From: Paenibacillus humicus NBRC 102415
Lineage (GTDB): Bacteria > Bacillota > Bacilli > Paenibacillales > Paenibacillaceae
DNA: 37,487 nt
Assembly: GCF_004000905.1 (NCBI RefSeq)
Contig: NZ_BIMD01000048.1
Coordinates: 1-37,487, forward strand
Direction: 5' to 3'
The notes under the pieces are model-generated. The model was not told the DNA's origin and did no database searches. It worked only from the letters and a program-made list of their open reading frames with translations. Below are positions 29,112 to 37,487 of this stretch, piece after piece. Made by a program: the position numbers and the translations under genes. Numbering within the stretch: position 1 is the first letter of the stretch; the number at the start of each line of letters is the position of its first letter.

Positions 29112-29139
29112 ATTTTACCATATCGGACAAGGATTCCAA
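29112..29139 (-). promoter_or_regulatory. Sigma-A promoter of the HAD-DUF456-ThuA group
   Basis: On the minus strand TTGGAA (29134-29139) is 16 bp from TAAAAT (29112-29117). Confidence 0.6.
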
Positions 29140-29253
29140 ATGCGATTCAGCCGGCTGGATTCATTATACGCCGAGGCGCTGCGGCCGCGCGCCTGCCTAT
29201 TTTGGCGCATCTGCATGGTATTTTGGCTACGGAGCCGCTCTTTTCGTCTGCGT

Positions 29254-29303
29254 AAATAAAAAACATCGACGGCAGGCCGGCATCCGGCCGTCTGCCATCG
29301 ATG
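29254..29303 (-). terminator. Rho-independent terminator of the mnt operon
   Basis: On the minus strand a long stem, CATCGATGGCAG with CTGCCGTCGATG (one mismatch) plus a CGGCCGG/CCGGCC core, is followed by TTTTTTATTT. Confidence 0.85.
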
Positions 29304-29333
29304 GGAGAAAGAGCCGCAAAAGAAGAGAGCCGC

Positions 29334-30218
29334 TCAGGCGGCTCCCTCCAGGCTTCTCCGTCTCCGCCGCAGCCGTCCCGCCATGAGGCCATGCTTCGGC
29401 GAGAGGACGAAGGCGGCCGCGAACAATGCCGCGGCGGCCGCCACGATGCAGCCGGCGATGGAAGCGTCCAGCCATACCGCGAGCAGGAAGCCCAGGAACG
29501 TGGAGAGCACGCCGCACGCCGCGCTGATCGCGATCATCCTGCCGAGGCGGTCGGTGAGCAGATAGGCGGTGGACGGCGGAATGACGAGCAGTCCGACGAC
29601 GAGAATCGCGCCTACGCTTTCAAAGGAGCTCACCGTCGTGACCGATACGAGGCCCATCAGCAAGTAATGGAAGAGGGCGGCCGGAATGCCTAGCGCCGCC
29701 GCCAGCAGCGGGTCGAACGCGCACAGCTTGAACTGCTTGTAGAACAGTCCGATGACGGCGAGGATCAGCGTCAGCGCTCCCCCGAGCAGCCATACGGAGC
29801 GCGGCCCGATGCCGACCCCGCCGATCTCGAGCGTATTCCATGCCGCATAAGCGATCTCCCCGTAGAGGACGCAGTCCAGGTCGAGGTCGACCTGTCTGGC
29901 GTTCAGGCTGATGAGCACGACTCCGATCGCGAACAGCGAGGTGAAGATGACGCCGATCGAGGCATCGCTCTGGATCCCGCGCTGGTTGAACCATTGGATG
30001 AGAAAGACGCAGAGCAGCCCCATGAAGGCGGCGGCGATGAGCATCAGGATCGAATCCCGCGATCCGCTGAACATATAAGCGATGACGATTCCCGGCAAGA
30101 CCGAGTGGCTGATGGCATCTCCGATCAGAGCCATGCGGCGCAGGATGAGGAAGCAGCCGAGCACGGCGCAGCTCACGGCGGCCAGAGAGCCGGTCAGCAG
30201 AATCCAGAAGTCCATCAT
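29334..30218 (-). CDS. mntD: Manganese/zinc ABC transporter permease (MntD-like)
   Basis: The protein has 294 residues and about eight membrane helices of the ABC-3 (ZnuB/TroD) family. Family segments are GCFLILRRMALIGDAISHSVLPGI and VGAILVVGLLVIPPSTAYLLTDRLGRM. It should form the membrane pore with MntC and take metal from MntA. SD GGAGG precedes the ATG, 1 bp past the mntC stop. It is the last gene of the operon and ends with a terminator. The C-terminus is an Arg-rich tail. Confidence 0.9.
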   Translation of the reverse strand: MMDFWILLTGSLAAVSCAVLGCFLILRRMALIGDAISHSVLPGIVIAYMFSGSRDSILMLIAAAFMGLLCVFLIQWFNQRGIQSDASIGVIFTSLFAIGVVLISLNARQVDLDLDCVLYGEIAYAAWNTLEIGGVGIGPRSVWLLGGALTLILAVIGLFYKQFKLCAFDPLLAAALGIPAALFHYLLMGLVSVTTVSSFESVGAILVVGLLVIPPSTAYLLTDRLGRMIAISAACGVLSTFLGFLLAVWLDASIAGCIVAAAAALFAAAFVLSPKHGLMAGRLRRRRRSLEGAA

Positions 30219-30219
30219 G

Positions 30220-31158
30220 TCAGCCGGCCTCCTTTGCCTTGCTTGCGGATGCTGCCGGCTCCAGGCTGCGCCGCATGCCCCTCCGGGTCAGCGCGACGAC
30301 AACGAGCCCCTTGCGGCTGCCGAAGGCGACGGACAAGAGAAAGATCGCCGCTGCCGCCAGCACGCTGACCGGGCCGGTCGGGAGCTGACTCACTTGCGAG
30401 CTGATCCAGGCTCCAAGCAAGCCGCTGACAGCCCCGAACAGCCCTGACAGGAGGATCATCCTGCCGAGCCGCTCCGTCCAAAAGCGGGCCGATACGGCCG
30501 GAGTGATGAGCAGGGCGGCGACGAGCACGACGCCGACGGCCTGGATGCCGGCGACGACGGCCACGACGACGAGCGCCTGCATCATAAAATCGAGCAGCCC
30601 CGTCGGGAATCCCGCTCCCTTGGCGAAGGCGGGATCAAACGACAGCAGCTTGAACTCCTTGAAGAGCAGCGTGCATACGGCAGCCAGCAGCAGGCAGACT
30701 CCGGCCATCAGCCGCACGTCGCTGCCCACCATGGAAGCCGCCTGGCCGAACAGGAACTTGTCGAGGCCGCTCTGGCTCCCGTCTCCGCTGTGCTGGATCA
30801 TCGTCAGCAGCACGATGCCGATGCCGAAAAACGAGGAGAGCACGATGCCCATCGCCGCATCCGCCTTGATCCGCGAGCGCGAGGTGATGAGGCGGATCGC
30901 CAGCGTGCCGGCGATGCCGGCAACCACGGCGCCGAGCATGAATACCGGCAGCGACTTGACCCCCGTTAGCAGGAAAGCGACGCAGATGCCGGGAAGCGCC
31001 GTATGGGCGATCGTATCGCCCATCAGGCTCTGCCGGCGCAAGTAGGCGAAGCAGCCGATCATGCCGCTGCTCAGGCCGAGCAGCATGCAGCCGAGCGCGA
31101 TCCAGCGCAGGTTGGGGTCGGAGGCCAGCGCCTCGATGGAAGCCCATAACCCGGTCAT
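30220..31158 (-). CDS. mntC: Manganese/zinc ABC transporter permease (MntC-like)
   Basis: The protein has 312 residues, ABC-3 family, with [20 protein letters not shown] near the N-terminus and [20 protein letters not shown] toward the end. It is paralogous to the next gene. Two different permeases after an ATPase and a binding protein is the order of Bacillus mntABCD. Its ATG overlaps the mntB stop (ATGA). Confidence 0.9.
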   Translation of the reverse strand: MTGLWASIEALASDPNLRWIALGCMLLGLSSGMIGCFAYLRRQSLMGDTIAHTALPGICVAFLLTGVKSLPVFMLGAVVAGIAGTLAIRLITSRSRIKADAAMGIVLSSFFGIGIVLLTMIQHSGDGSQSGLDKFLFGQAASMVGSDVRLMAGVCLLLAAVCTLLFKEFKLLSFDPAFAKGAGFPTGLLDFMMQALVVVAVVAGIQAVGVVLVAALLITPAVSARFWTERLGRMILLSGLFGAVSGLLGAWISSQVSQLPTGPVSVLAAAAIFLLSVAFGSRKGLVVVALTRRGMRRSLEPAASASKAKEAG

Positions 31159-32027
31159 AGCCGCCCGCCTCCCTGGAACGTATGGACGGCATCCTGCCGC
31201 GGAGCCGGATCATCCTGCCTCCCGCTGGCGGCGGCAGCGGCGCCTGCCCCGGCAAATCCGATCCGTCCACCGTACGTGCGGTGGAGGTTCTCCTCCGTGA
31301 ATGCCTTGGCGGTAGGGCCGAAAGCCTGGACCGTTACATTCAGGAGCAGCACGGAATCGAAATACTCCGGAACGGTCGCCAGATCATGGTGGACGACGAT
31401 GACCGTCTTCCCGTCCGCGCGCAGCTTGCGGAGCAGCTCGACGATCGCTTTCTCCGTCGCCGCGTCGACGCCGGCGAACGGCTCATCCATGAAGTAGAGA
31501 TCCGCATCCTGCGCCAGCGCCCTCGCCAGGAACACCCGCTGCTGCTGGCCGCCGGACAGCTCGCTGATCTGGCGCTCGGCGAATGCCTCCATCCCGACCC
31601 CCCTCAGGCACTCCAGAGCGACGGCACGCTCCTTGCGGCCGGGACGGCGGAACCAGCCCAGCCGCCCGTACCGTCCCATCATGACGACATCGAGCGCATG
31701 CGTCGGAAAGTCCCAATCGACCGACTCGCGCTGCGGCACATATCCGATCCGCTTGCGGGCGGCATCGATGGTCTCGCCGAATGCCTTCGCTTCTCCTCCA
31801 AGCGTCGGCGTAAGGCCGAGAATGCTCTTGATCAGCGTCGACTTGCCGGCTCCGTTCGGTCCGACGATGGCGACAAGCTCCCCTTCCGGAACCGCGAACG
31901 TAACTTCCCGCAGCACGGAACGGTTCCGGTAAGCCGTGCTCAGCCCTGCCACTTCGAGGACGATGCGCTTCGGCTTTCCCGCGTCTTGAATGTCCCTATC
32001 GGCTGCGGCCTCTTCATATGCGTTCAT
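31155..32027 (-). CDS. mntB: Manganese/zinc ABC transporter ATPase (MntB-like)
   Basis: The protein has 290 residues. Walker A is GPNGAGKST, the signature is [17 protein letters not shown], and Walker B is [10 protein letters not shown] followed by the switch His ([11 protein letters not shown]). The C-terminal 50 residues are a Gly/Ala-rich extension. It drives the MntCD channel. The ATG overlaps the mntA stop (ATGA). Confidence 0.93.
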   Translation of the reverse strand: MNAYEEAAADRDIQDAGKPKRIVLEVAGLSTAYRNRSVLREVTFAVPEGELVAIVGPNGAGKSTLIKSILGLTPTLGGEAKAFGETIDAARKRIGYVPQRESVDWDFPTHALDVVMMGRYGRLGWFRRPGRKERAVALECLRGVGMEAFAERQISELSGGQQQRVFLARALAQDADLYFMDEPFAGVDAATEKAIVELLRKLRADGKTVIVVHHDLATVPEYFDSVLLLNVTVQAFGPTAKAFTEENLHRTYGGRIGFAGAGAAAAASGRQDDPAPRQDAVHTFQGGGRL

Positions 32028-32992
32028 AATCCGCTCTCTCCCTTCAAAGCCTCTGCGACGGTGTCGACATTGTGGCGGAACATGCCGATATACGTTCCTT
32101 CCGGAGTTCCCTTTTCTCCGAGCGCATCGGAGAACAGCTCGCCGCCGATGACGACCTTATGGCCCATCCGGCCGGCCCCTTCCATGACCGATTCGATCGA
32201 CTTCCGAGGAATGCTCGATTCGACGAAGACGGCGGGAATGCCGTTGGCCACCAGATAGTCCCGCAGCTCGGCGACATCCTTCGAGCCAAACTCCGATGCC
32301 GTGCTCATTCCCTGCAGCCCCTTCACCTCCAGCCCGTAGGCCCGTCCGAAATAGCCGAAGGCGTCATGGGCGGTCACGAGCACCCGCTGCCGCTCCGGAA
32401 TGGAAGCGAGCTTGTCGGAAGCATACTGATGGAGGCTCCGCAGCTCCGCCAGATAAGCGTCGGCCCGCTCCCGATAAGCCTGGGCGTGCTCTGGATCCTT
32501 CGCCGCAAACGTATCCCGGATCTTCTCCACCGCATGCATCCACAGCTCCGCATCGAACCAGACATGAGGATCCGGGCTGCCGGGCTGGGTCTCCATCACC
32601 TTCCCCTGCGGGATTCCGTCCGTAACAGCGACAACCGTCCGGGAGCGGCCGAGCTTATGCAGCACCTCGGTCATCTTTCCTTCGAGATGCAGACCTCCGT
32701 ACAGGACGATGTCCGCCTTGTCGAGCTTGACCATATCCCCATGCGAAGCCTTGTACAGATGGGGGTCTACGCCCGGTCCCATCAGCGCCGCCACGCGCAC
32801 CCGGTCACCGCCTACCGCCTCGGCAGCGTCCGCGATCATTCCCGTCGTCGCCGTCACGGCCAGCTCGCCCCCGCTCTTCCCGGCTCCGGCATCGCCGGAG
32901 CCCGAACAGGCCTGGGCAACCATGAGCACGGACAGAAGCAAGCCTGTCAGAGCCAGCCTCTCCACTCTCCTTCTCCATCTTCCTGCCTTCAA
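32024..32992 (-). CDS. mntA: Manganese/zinc-binding lipoprotein (MntA-like, cluster A-I SBP)
   Basis: I choose TTG 32990-32992 because GGGGGAG lies upstream and the resulting N-terminus ([15 protein letters not shown]) gives a proper basic n-region before the lipobox VAQAC (322 residues). The longer frame would read through the promoter. The ZnuA/TroA fold is clear: [20 protein letters not shown], the metal ligand His in [32 protein letters not shown] and [15 protein letters not shown]. It lacks the long His-rich loop typical of ZnuA, which favours manganese. It delivers metal to MntBCD from the outer face of the membrane. Confidence 0.92.
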   Translation of the reverse strand: MKAGRWRRRVERLALTGLLLSVLMVAQACSGSGDAGAGKSGGELAVTATTGMIADAAEAVGGDRVRVAALMGPGVDPHLYKASHGDMVKLDKADIVLYGGLHLEGKMTEVLHKLGRSRTVVAVTDGIPQGKVMETQPGSPDPHVWFDAELWMHAVEKIRDTFAAKDPEHAQAYRERADAYLAELRSLHQYASDKLASIPERQRVLVTAHDAFGYFGRAYGLEVKGLQGMSTASEFGSKDVAELRDYLVANGIPAVFVESSIPRKSIESVMEGAGRMGHKVVIGGELFSDALGEKGTPEGTYIGMFRHNVDTVAEALKGESGL

Positions 32993-33068
32993 ATCCCTCT
33001 CCCCCTCGACCGCGCCATGATGCCTCCGTGGACATCCCTTCAGTTGGCCATAAGACTTATTTTTTATA

Positions 33069-33097
33069 GTATACAATAAAGTTTCCATAGCGCAACA
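33069..33097 (-). promoter_or_regulatory. mnt operon promoter with overlapping MntR-like operator
   Basis: On the minus strand TTGCGC (33091-33096) is 16 bp from TATACT (33069-33074). GTTGCGCTATGGAAACT (33081-33097) overlaps the -35 and spacer and matches the B. subtilis MntR site TTTGCCTTAAGGAAACT, as I recall it, at 13 of 17 positions. Repression by an MntR-type regulator under high manganese is the expected control. Confidence 0.65.
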
Positions 33098-33131
33098 TAT
33101 TTTTATTCTGCCAACAGATATTCCGGAAAAC

Positions 33132-33158
33132 AAAAAAAAGCACTCCTAAGGAGTGCTT
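33132..33158 (-). terminator. Rho-independent terminator of the transglutaminase gene
   Basis: On the minus strand AAGCACTCCT and AGGAGTGCTT form a near-perfect hairpin followed by eight T. Confidence 0.9.
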
Positions 33159-33224
33159 GGATCCGAAAAACCCTTATCTATCAAGTCATTATCCGAATGC
33201 AAAAATGTTTACTTCCAAACCAAT

Positions 33225-34406
33225 TCAGATCTTTCTGACATGGGTTTTGTCAAAATCCGCCGAATCGAACCAATCGCCGGTCGAAGCCCAGGTCGCATCA
33301 AGCGGAATCCATTTGCCGCCTTCGTCCATCAGCTTGACCTCATTCCAGGCATGGCTGCCGAACCCTCCGCGGCCGTCGGCTCCAAGCCCCGTCACGACCC
33401 GGACCTCCAGTCCGGCCGAGCGCGCCATGACCGCGTACAGGCGAGCCGTATCGATGCATACGCCCTTGCGGGACTTGAACGTTTCCTCCGGCGTCTGCTC
33501 TTTCCATATGCCTTTGGACGTGTAATTGTCCGCTTTGTCCCAATCGTAGGCGATCCGCTTGCCGAGCCATTCGTAGAGAAGCTCCGCCTTATCCCGGTCA
33601 CTGCCTGCGCCGGCTGCGACCTTCCTGGCGGCGTCTCCGATATCGGCCGGGATGTTGGAGTCGATGATCTCGTATCTCCGCTGCAGCACCTGCTGGAACT
33701 CGCTGCCGACCGCTTCCGTAATGACCGGACCGCTGCCTGCGAGCAGACCTCCGGCAACCGGCTGCAGCAGCTTGTCCGCCGCCTGGCGGTAGACCGGGGA
33801 GCTCTCGATGTTCCCGGCCAACGGAGCCGTTGGAAATACGGATACATAGAGAAACAGCAGGGCGAGAAGCACGAACGAGCGGCCGACCCCGTGCAGGCCG
33901 CCGATGACGGCTCCCGCGGCGCGGCTGCTTGAACGGCCGCTGCGGGCTTCTTCGACGCCTTCCTCTGCTTCGCGGGCAGGATAAGCCGCCGCTCCGAACG
34001 CTCTCCACGCAAGAGGCGTCAGGGTCGACAGCAGCAGGCGGAGCAGCGCATAGCCGATCAGGAACAAAACGCCGAAGCGAAGCAGAGGCAGGTCCCTCAC
34101 GCTCGTAAGGAACGTATACCAGGCCTGCTCCAGGCCGGCCATCTCCTTCTGCGGGAGATGGACATGGGCTTGAAGCCAGCGGCTGGCGGGAGAGGAGAGC
34201 AGCTGCGCCAGCTTGGCCGCGCCGGCCAGCGCCGCAATCAGCAGCACCCCTTCCCAAATGAAATGAAACAGCCGCTGCGAGGAATTCCTCGCCCCTCTTC
34301 CGAAGCCTTGAAGCAGGGAAACGGCGATGACAAGCAGCACGGCAAGCGATACCGGCTCCAGGTCAAGGAGCGGCTGGAGACTGTTCTGGATGATGGCCGT
34401 AGACAT
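33225..34406 (-). CDS. Membrane protein with transglutaminase-like (cysteine protease-like) domain
   Basis: ATG 34404-34406 is used (393 residues), with GGGGAGG upstream. The N-terminal 190 residues contain several membrane helices, the first around LEPVSLAVLLVIAVSLLQGF and another at LLALLFLYVSVFPTAPL. The C-terminal 150 residues are a transglutaminase core with Cys (RKGVCIDTARLY), His (FGSHAWNEVKL) and Asp (IPLDATWAS). Such proteins may process cell-wall or protein substrates outside or at the membrane. It lies next to the small membrane protein at 34502-34951 and may be functionally linked. Substrate unknown. Confidence 0.88.
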   Translation of the reverse strand: MSTAIIQNSLQPLLDLEPVSLAVLLVIAVSLLQGFGRGARNSSQRLFHFIWEGVLLIAALAGAAKLAQLLSSPASRWLQAHVHLPQKEMAGLEQAWYTFLTSVRDLPLLRFGVLFLIGYALLRLLLSTLTPLAWRAFGAAAYPAREAEEGVEEARSGRSSSRAAGAVIGGLHGVGRSFVLLALLFLYVSVFPTAPLAGNIESSPVYRQAADKLLQPVAGGLLAGSGPVITEAVGSEFQQVLQRRYEIIDSNIPADIGDAARKVAAGAGSDRDKAELLYEWLGKRIAYDWDKADNYTSKGIWKEQTPEETFKSRKGVCIDTARLYAVMARSAGLEVRVVTGLGADGRGGFGSHAWNEVKLMDEGGKWIPLDATWASTGDWFDSADFDKTHVRKI

Positions 34407-34412
34407 GTGCAT

Positions 34413-34501
34413 GCCCCCTCCCCTGTTGTCCTTTTACGGCGAAGTCCTATGCTTCGCTGCGGAAAGAGCGTCCGCTCTCTCCGCCATCGGCGTCTCTGAG
34501 G
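34413..34501. other. Short gap with two hairpin-like repeats
   Basis: GCGGAAAGAGCG with CGCTCTCTCCGC (34459-34484) and GCGAAG with CTTCGC nearby could form stem-loops between the two minus-strand genes. No T run, so termination is doubtful. Confidence 0.35.
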
Positions 34502-34951
34502 CTACTTACCCCGGGCGCCTTCGATCAGCGCCCTGATCGTGCCGTCGATGCTCCATGTTCCGAGCGGAGCCCCCTTGAACGATACATTCACCTTATCCTC
34601 GCCCTTTTTTCCTTTGAGCTCCAGATTGTCGGTCTTGACCGTGTAGGTGCCGTCGCCGTTGTCCATGTACTGGGCGCTGCCCGCTTCCCCGGCCATGGCG
34701 GTCACCGCCTGATCGCGGACCTTGCCTCCGAGACCCTTCAGATCCTGCAGGTTGTAGCCGCTGTACAGCACAAGGCCGATGACGATGACCGCCGCAAGCG
34801 CCCATTTCGCCACGGTCCGCACAATGCCGATGACCAGCAGCAGGATGACGAGTCCTACCGCGAGCACAAGCCAGTTCTCCTTGAAAAAAGTGCTCCATGT
34901 CTCATAATCGTAACCCAAGCTGTCCATGACGCGCCATGCCCCCTGTCGCAT
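34502..34951 (-). CDS. Small membrane protein, about 149 aa
   Basis: The -10 element TATAAT lies at 34998-35003, so the long ORF to 35110 cannot be fully translated from this promoter. I choose ATG 34949-34951 (GGGGAACGCG upstream); ATG 34925-34927 (MDSLGYDYETW) is the alternative. A polar N-terminus leads into two membrane helices (WLVLAVGLVILLLVIGIV and WALAAVIVIGLVLYSGYNL) and a C-terminal beta-rich domain (GTYTVKTDNLELKGKK). No family recognised. Confidence 0.7.
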   Translation of the reverse strand: MRQGAWRVMDSLGYDYETWSTFFKENWLVLAVGLVILLLVIGIVRTVAKWALAAVIVIGLVLYSGYNLQDLKGLGGKVRDQAVTAMAGEAGSAQYMDNGDGTYTVKTDNLELKGKKGEDKVNVSFKGAPLGTWSIDGTIRALIEGARGK

Positions 34952-34997
34952 ATCCGCGTTCCCCGGGCCGGCATCCGGCCCCGCGGTCAATAGTCCC

Positions 34998-35026
34998 ATT
35001 ATAACCGACGCTGCCGGGAGCGTAAA
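34998..35026 (-). promoter_or_regulatory. Sigma-A promoter of the small membrane protein gene
   Basis: On the minus strand TTTACG (35021-35026) is 17 bp from TATAAT (34998-35003). Confidence 0.6.
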
Positions 35027-35130
35027 CGCGGCCGCAGAGGCGGCGATAAAGCATATCCTGTCCCGCAAGGGCGTACAAGTAGTAAAGTCCTGAACAAGCC
35101 GAGTCCGCAAGCCTGAAGGAGGGCAACAAC

Positions 35131-36342
35131 GTGAGAACCGCCATGTGGCTGTACCTGTTTTTATTCGTCGCCTTTTTCGATCTGCATGCCCAGTACCCCA
35201 TCCTGACTCCGTACGCCGTCTCGCTGGGGGCCGCGCCTTCGTTCATCGGACTGATGATGGGCATGTACTCCCTCACCCATCTGCCGGGCAACATCATCGC
35301 CGGCTTCGGCATCGACCGCTTCGGCAGCCGCATGTTCATCGTCTTCAGCCTGCTCGGAGCCGGCGTCATCCTCCTGCTTCAGGCTCAGGTCGCAAATCCA
35401 TGGCAGCTGCTCGTTCTCCGCTCGATCAGCGGTTTCGTCCTGGCCTTCCTGTCTCCTGCCTGCAGCGCCTTGCTGGCCAGAATGGCGGCGAACGCTCTCC
35501 AGCAGGGCAAGCTGATGAGCGGCAGCGGCTTTGTCCACACGCTCGCGTCGGTCGTCTCGCCCGCGGCGGGGGCCTTTCTCGTCGCCCGCATCGGCTTCTC
35601 CAGCGCCTTTTACCTGCTGGGCTGGATCTTGATCGGCACCAGCATCTGCGCGCTTCTGTTCATCCGCGACCGCAAGGAGTCGGCCGTGCTGCCGGCGGGA
35701 CCGCGGTCCTTGAGCCACGCTCCGCCAAAGGCGGCGCTCGCTTCGGCGGCGGCCGTCCCTGTCTGCGACTCCGGCGGGTTCCCGTGGATCGTCTTCCTGC
35801 TTCCCGTCGCCATCAGCTGCTCGCAAGGAATTCTCAGCTTCGAGCTCCCGCTCATGTCCACCACTTCCGAGGGCATGATGCGTACCGGATGGCTGTTCTC
35901 GGTCGTAAGCGCGGGCGGCCTCATCACCTTGAGCATGCTGTTCCTGAACCGCATTCCGGCATTCCGCCGCACGCTTTGGGGCGCCCTGCTGCTGGCCATC
36001 GCCTATTTCGGCATCGCAGCCGGATTCAATGCCCCGCTCGTGTCGATGCTTCTCGTCGTCGGCATGGCCAAAGGCGTCATCTTCCCCGCCCTCTCGACGC
36101 TGCTTATCGAGCTGAGCGGAAGCGAGCGGTACGGCCGCACGTTCTCGATCCTGTCGATCGCCTTCTCCATCGGAGCTTTCCTCGGGCCTATGATCGCCGG
36201 CCAGGTCCGGCATATCGTCTCGCCGTACTACATTTCCTTCGTCTTCCTCATGCTCGCTGTCGCCGTCCTTCCCTTCCACGGAGGGGGAGGCCGGAACCGG
36301 ATTCCCGCAGCGCCATCCGCCCAATTGCCGAGAACTGGGTGA
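35131..36342 (+). CDS. MFS transporter
   Basis: GTG 35131-35133 follows GAAGGAGGG. The 403-residue protein has the 12-helix MFS layout, with the loop 2-3 motif GFGIDRFGSRMFIVFSLLGAG after helix 2, and a central cytoplasmic loop rich in Ala/Pro (about 185-215). A drug or small-molecule efflux role is likely, but the substrate cannot be read from the sequence. The C-terminus is a short Arg/Pro tail. Confidence 0.92.
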   Translation: MRTAMWLYLFLFVAFFDLHAQYPILTPYAVSLGAAPSFIGLMMGMYSLTHLPGNIIAGFGIDRFGSRMFIVFSLLGAGVILLLQAQVANPWQLLVLRSISGFVLAFLSPACSALLARMAANALQQGKLMSGSGFVHTLASVVSPAAGAFLVARIGFSSAFYLLGWILIGTSICALLFIRDRKESAVLPAGPRSLSHAPPKAALASAAAVPVCDSGGFPWIVFLLPVAISCSQGILSFELPLMSTTSEGMMRTGWLFSVVSAGGLITLSMLFLNRIPAFRRTLWGALLLAIAYFGIAAGFNAPLVSMLLVVGMAKGVIFPALSTLLIELSGSERYGRTFSILSIAFSIGAFLGPMIAGQVRHIVSPYYISFVFLMLAVAVLPFHGGGGRNRIPAAPSAQLPRTG

Positions 36343-36463
36343 ATGCACAGGGCGGGTACCATGCAGGGACATATACTGAACCATGTCTGACGGACCGCCA
36401 GCTCGTTGCCCGCGGGACGGCGGCCGGATGACCCCACCAAGCAGCAAAGGGGTGACCAATACA

Positions 36464-36598
36464 ATGTCTTATGTCGAAGGTGCAGGTGTAGGCTGTGCTC
36501 CCGTAGGCGGAGCAGTGGGAGGAGTCTGGACTTCCACTGGCGCAATCCTCGTTCTGTTCATTCTGCTCGTTATCATCATCAGCAGCTTCTGCTTCTAA
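36464..36598 (+). CDS. YjcZ-type small sporulation membrane peptide
   Basis: ATG 36464-36466 has AAGGGGTGA 8 nt upstream, giving 44 residues. The first half is Gly/Val-rich (YVEGAGVGCAPVGGAVGG) and the second half is one membrane helix (AILVLFILLVIIISSFCF). YjcZ-family peptides of this build are common in Bacillus and Paenibacillus and are associated with spores. CATATACT around 36368 resembles a mother-cell sigma -10 but is unproven. Confidence 0.85.
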   Translation: MSYVEGAGVGCAPVGGAVGGVWTSTGAILVLFILLVIIISSFCF

Positions 36599-36637
36599 TG
36601 ACGATATGAGAACTGGTTTCCCGCTCTCATAAAACTT

Positions 36638-36671
36638 GAGGCCTGCCGAATTCGGCAGGCCTCCTTTTTTT
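36638..36671 (+). terminator. Rho-independent terminator of the YjcZ-like gene
   Basis: Perfect 13-bp arms (36638-36650 and 36651-36663, GAGGCCTGCCGAA and its complement) followed by a C and seven T. Confidence 0.92.
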
Positions 36672-36694
36672 GGGGCAAAGACAACCGGGCGGCG

Positions 36695-36723
36695 TTGAAT
36701 AACCGGCGCTCCAAGGTTAATCT
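36695..36723 (+). promoter_or_regulatory. Promoter of the Toprim gene
   Basis: TTGAAT (36695-36700) is 17 bp from TAATCT (36718-36723). Confidence 0.55.
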
Positions 36724-36746
36724 TAGTGGATAAGGAGGCGATTCCC

Positions 36747-37124
36747 GTGGAAGAAGCCGTCATCATCGTCGAGGGCAAAAACGACCGGAGCCGCCTCCGG
36801 CGCGTGCTGTCGGAAGAAGTTCCGATCCTGTGCACCTTCGGCACTCCGGGCTCGAAGCAGCTGGAGACGCTTCGCAAGCAGGCCGGCGGCAGCCAGGTCT
36901 ACATCTTCACCGACAACGATTCTTCCGGCAGACGCATCCGCGGCATTCTGCGCGACGAGTTCCCGGACGCCGAGCATATCTATACCCGGCGCGGGTATCC
37001 CGGCGTCGAAGGAACACCCGAGGAATACCTGCTGGAGCAGCTTCTCAAGGCAGGCTTCGAGTCCGAGCTTATTTTCCCCGATGCGGGACCGGAGCCCCGC
37101 TGGTCCAAAGAGGACGGGCTCTAA
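36747..37124 (+). CDS. Small Toprim-domain protein (YusF/RNase M5-like)
   Basis: GTG 36747-36749 has AAGGAGG 8 nt upstream, better than the GTG at 36726. The 125-residue product is a Toprim domain: EAVIIVEGKNDRSRL with the catalytic Glu, and IFTDNDSSGRRIRG with the Asp-x-Asp pair, then YTRRGYPGVEGTPEEYLLEQL. It lacks the C-terminal domain of RNase M5 and resembles the short YusF type. Metal-dependent nucleic-acid chemistry is expected; the substrate is unknown. Confidence 0.85.
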   Translation: MEEAVIIVEGKNDRSRLRRVLSEEVPILCTFGTPGSKQLETLRKQAGGSQVYIFTDNDSSGRRIRGILRDEFPDAEHIYTRRGYPGVEGTPEEYLLEQLLKAGFESELIFPDAGPEPRWSKEDGL

Positions 37125-37487
37125 GGAGCTTGGCTATGGCTGCAGGTCTTGCTTCTCCTTGCAGCAGCGCCGGCCTGCCGGCGCAGCCTTGCCTGCATCG
37201 TCAGCGGGCTCGCCATTGGCGCAGCTATGCTTTTGCTCTCTTTAAGCCGGACTCACGGTGCGGCCGGCTTTCCCTTGCCGCGCTGCCCAGCCGCACGGCC
37301 GGCTCGCTCCTGCCCGCTGCTTAGCCAGCGAAGGCGGGCCGCCGCATCCGGAAAAGCGGCAGCGGTCGCCTTTGAAGCCGGGCTCCTACCGAGGTATCGG
37401 CCAAGTTCACAGGAACCTGGGTTCAACAGCGATGGGAGGAGCGGCGGCTTGCCGAGCGGCCTTGGGCGCAGCGGCTTGCCGGGCTTG
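37125..37487. other. 363-bp GC-rich stretch with no convincing gene
   Basis: Several frames are open because of high GC, but none has a good SD and a protein-like translation. GCGCCGGC/GCCGGCGC (37167-37184) forms a perfect 8-bp hairpin that may end the Toprim transcript, though there is no T run. A gene starting beyond the edge cannot be excluded. Confidence 0.5.

Noticed and set aside
31182-33079. Plus-strand ORFs opposite mntB and mntA
   Set aside because: Antisense of clearly recognised ABC transporter genes.
35145-36459. Overlapping ORFs of 428 and 432 codons over the MFS gene
   Set aside because: Both are frame or strand shadows of the MFS permease, with Arg/Pro/Gly-rich low-information translations.
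36830-37324. Plus-strand ORF of 164 codons overlapping the Toprim gene and running past its end
   Set aside because: Arg/Ser/Gly-rich out-of-frame reading of the Toprim gene continued into GC-rich sequence; no SD.
1-37487. CRISPR arrays, tRNA or rRNA genes
   Set aside because: No regularly spaced repeats with unique spacers and no cloverleaf or rRNA-like sequence were found by eye on either strand.

Overview
The window has two parts. Roughly 1-16.45 kb is the right end of an integrated phage-like element. From 16.5 kb to the end is ordinary chromosome of a moderately GC-rich endospore-forming Firmicute. I favour Paenibacillus or a close relative, because of the yutM / yutJ-like / yuzB / yutI neighbourhood, the futalosine menaquinone gene mqnE with a UbiD-family decarboxylase, ctaA, a Cthe_2314-type HEPN protein and a YjcZ-type sporulation peptide. 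This assignment is from recognition, not from a search.

Element, right to left. A tyrosine integrase (15240-16274, -) lies next to the 3' end of the yutM-like gene, with two near-identical 14-bp repeats between them. Then come two AT-rich cargo genes with their own terminator (14162-15129, +), an FtsK/SpoIIIE ATPase overlapping a replication-relaxation protein (12350-14099, +), a 454-bp poorly coding stretch, a small two-helix membrane protein and a short HTH repressor (11114-11344, +). A divergent promoter/operator follows. Leftward from it runs a dense array of small overlapping genes (10979 to 2436, -), including a LytTR regulator, an archaeo-eukaryotic-type primase fused to a winged helix, a second XRE protein, a cold-shock-domain protein and two possible RNase H-fold proteins. 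A near-consensus LexA box precedes the part of the array that holds the primase. The array runs straight into tail genes: tape measure, DUF2577 and an XkdQ-like protein cut by the window edge. No terminase, portal or capsid gene lies between the early genes and the tape measure.

The most unusual signal is translational. The primase has no usable ATG, GTG or TTG upstream of its catalytic Asp-x-Asp motif. The only sensible start is an ATT 8 nt after a strong Shine-Dalgarno and overlapping the stop of the preceding gene. A 20-codon CxxC mini-ORF in the same operon has the same arrangement, and a third, weaker case sits just before the tape measure.

Chromosome, left to right. yutM-like Fe-S carrier (-) and mqnE (+) diverge from two clear sigma-A promoters; then yutJ-like (+), yuzB (-) and NifU-like yutI (+). 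A leftward group ctaA > ubiD-like > HEPN > SDR follows, ending at a perfect 20-bp inverted repeat. Next are thioredoxin-like and murJ-like genes (-), and an HAD phosphatase > DUF456 > ThuA group (-). A complete manganese-type ABC operon mntABCD (-) has a promoter overlapped by an MntR-like site. Then a transglutaminase membrane protein and a small membrane protein (-), an MFS permease, a YjcZ-like peptide and a small Toprim protein (+). The last 363 bp carry no convincing gene.
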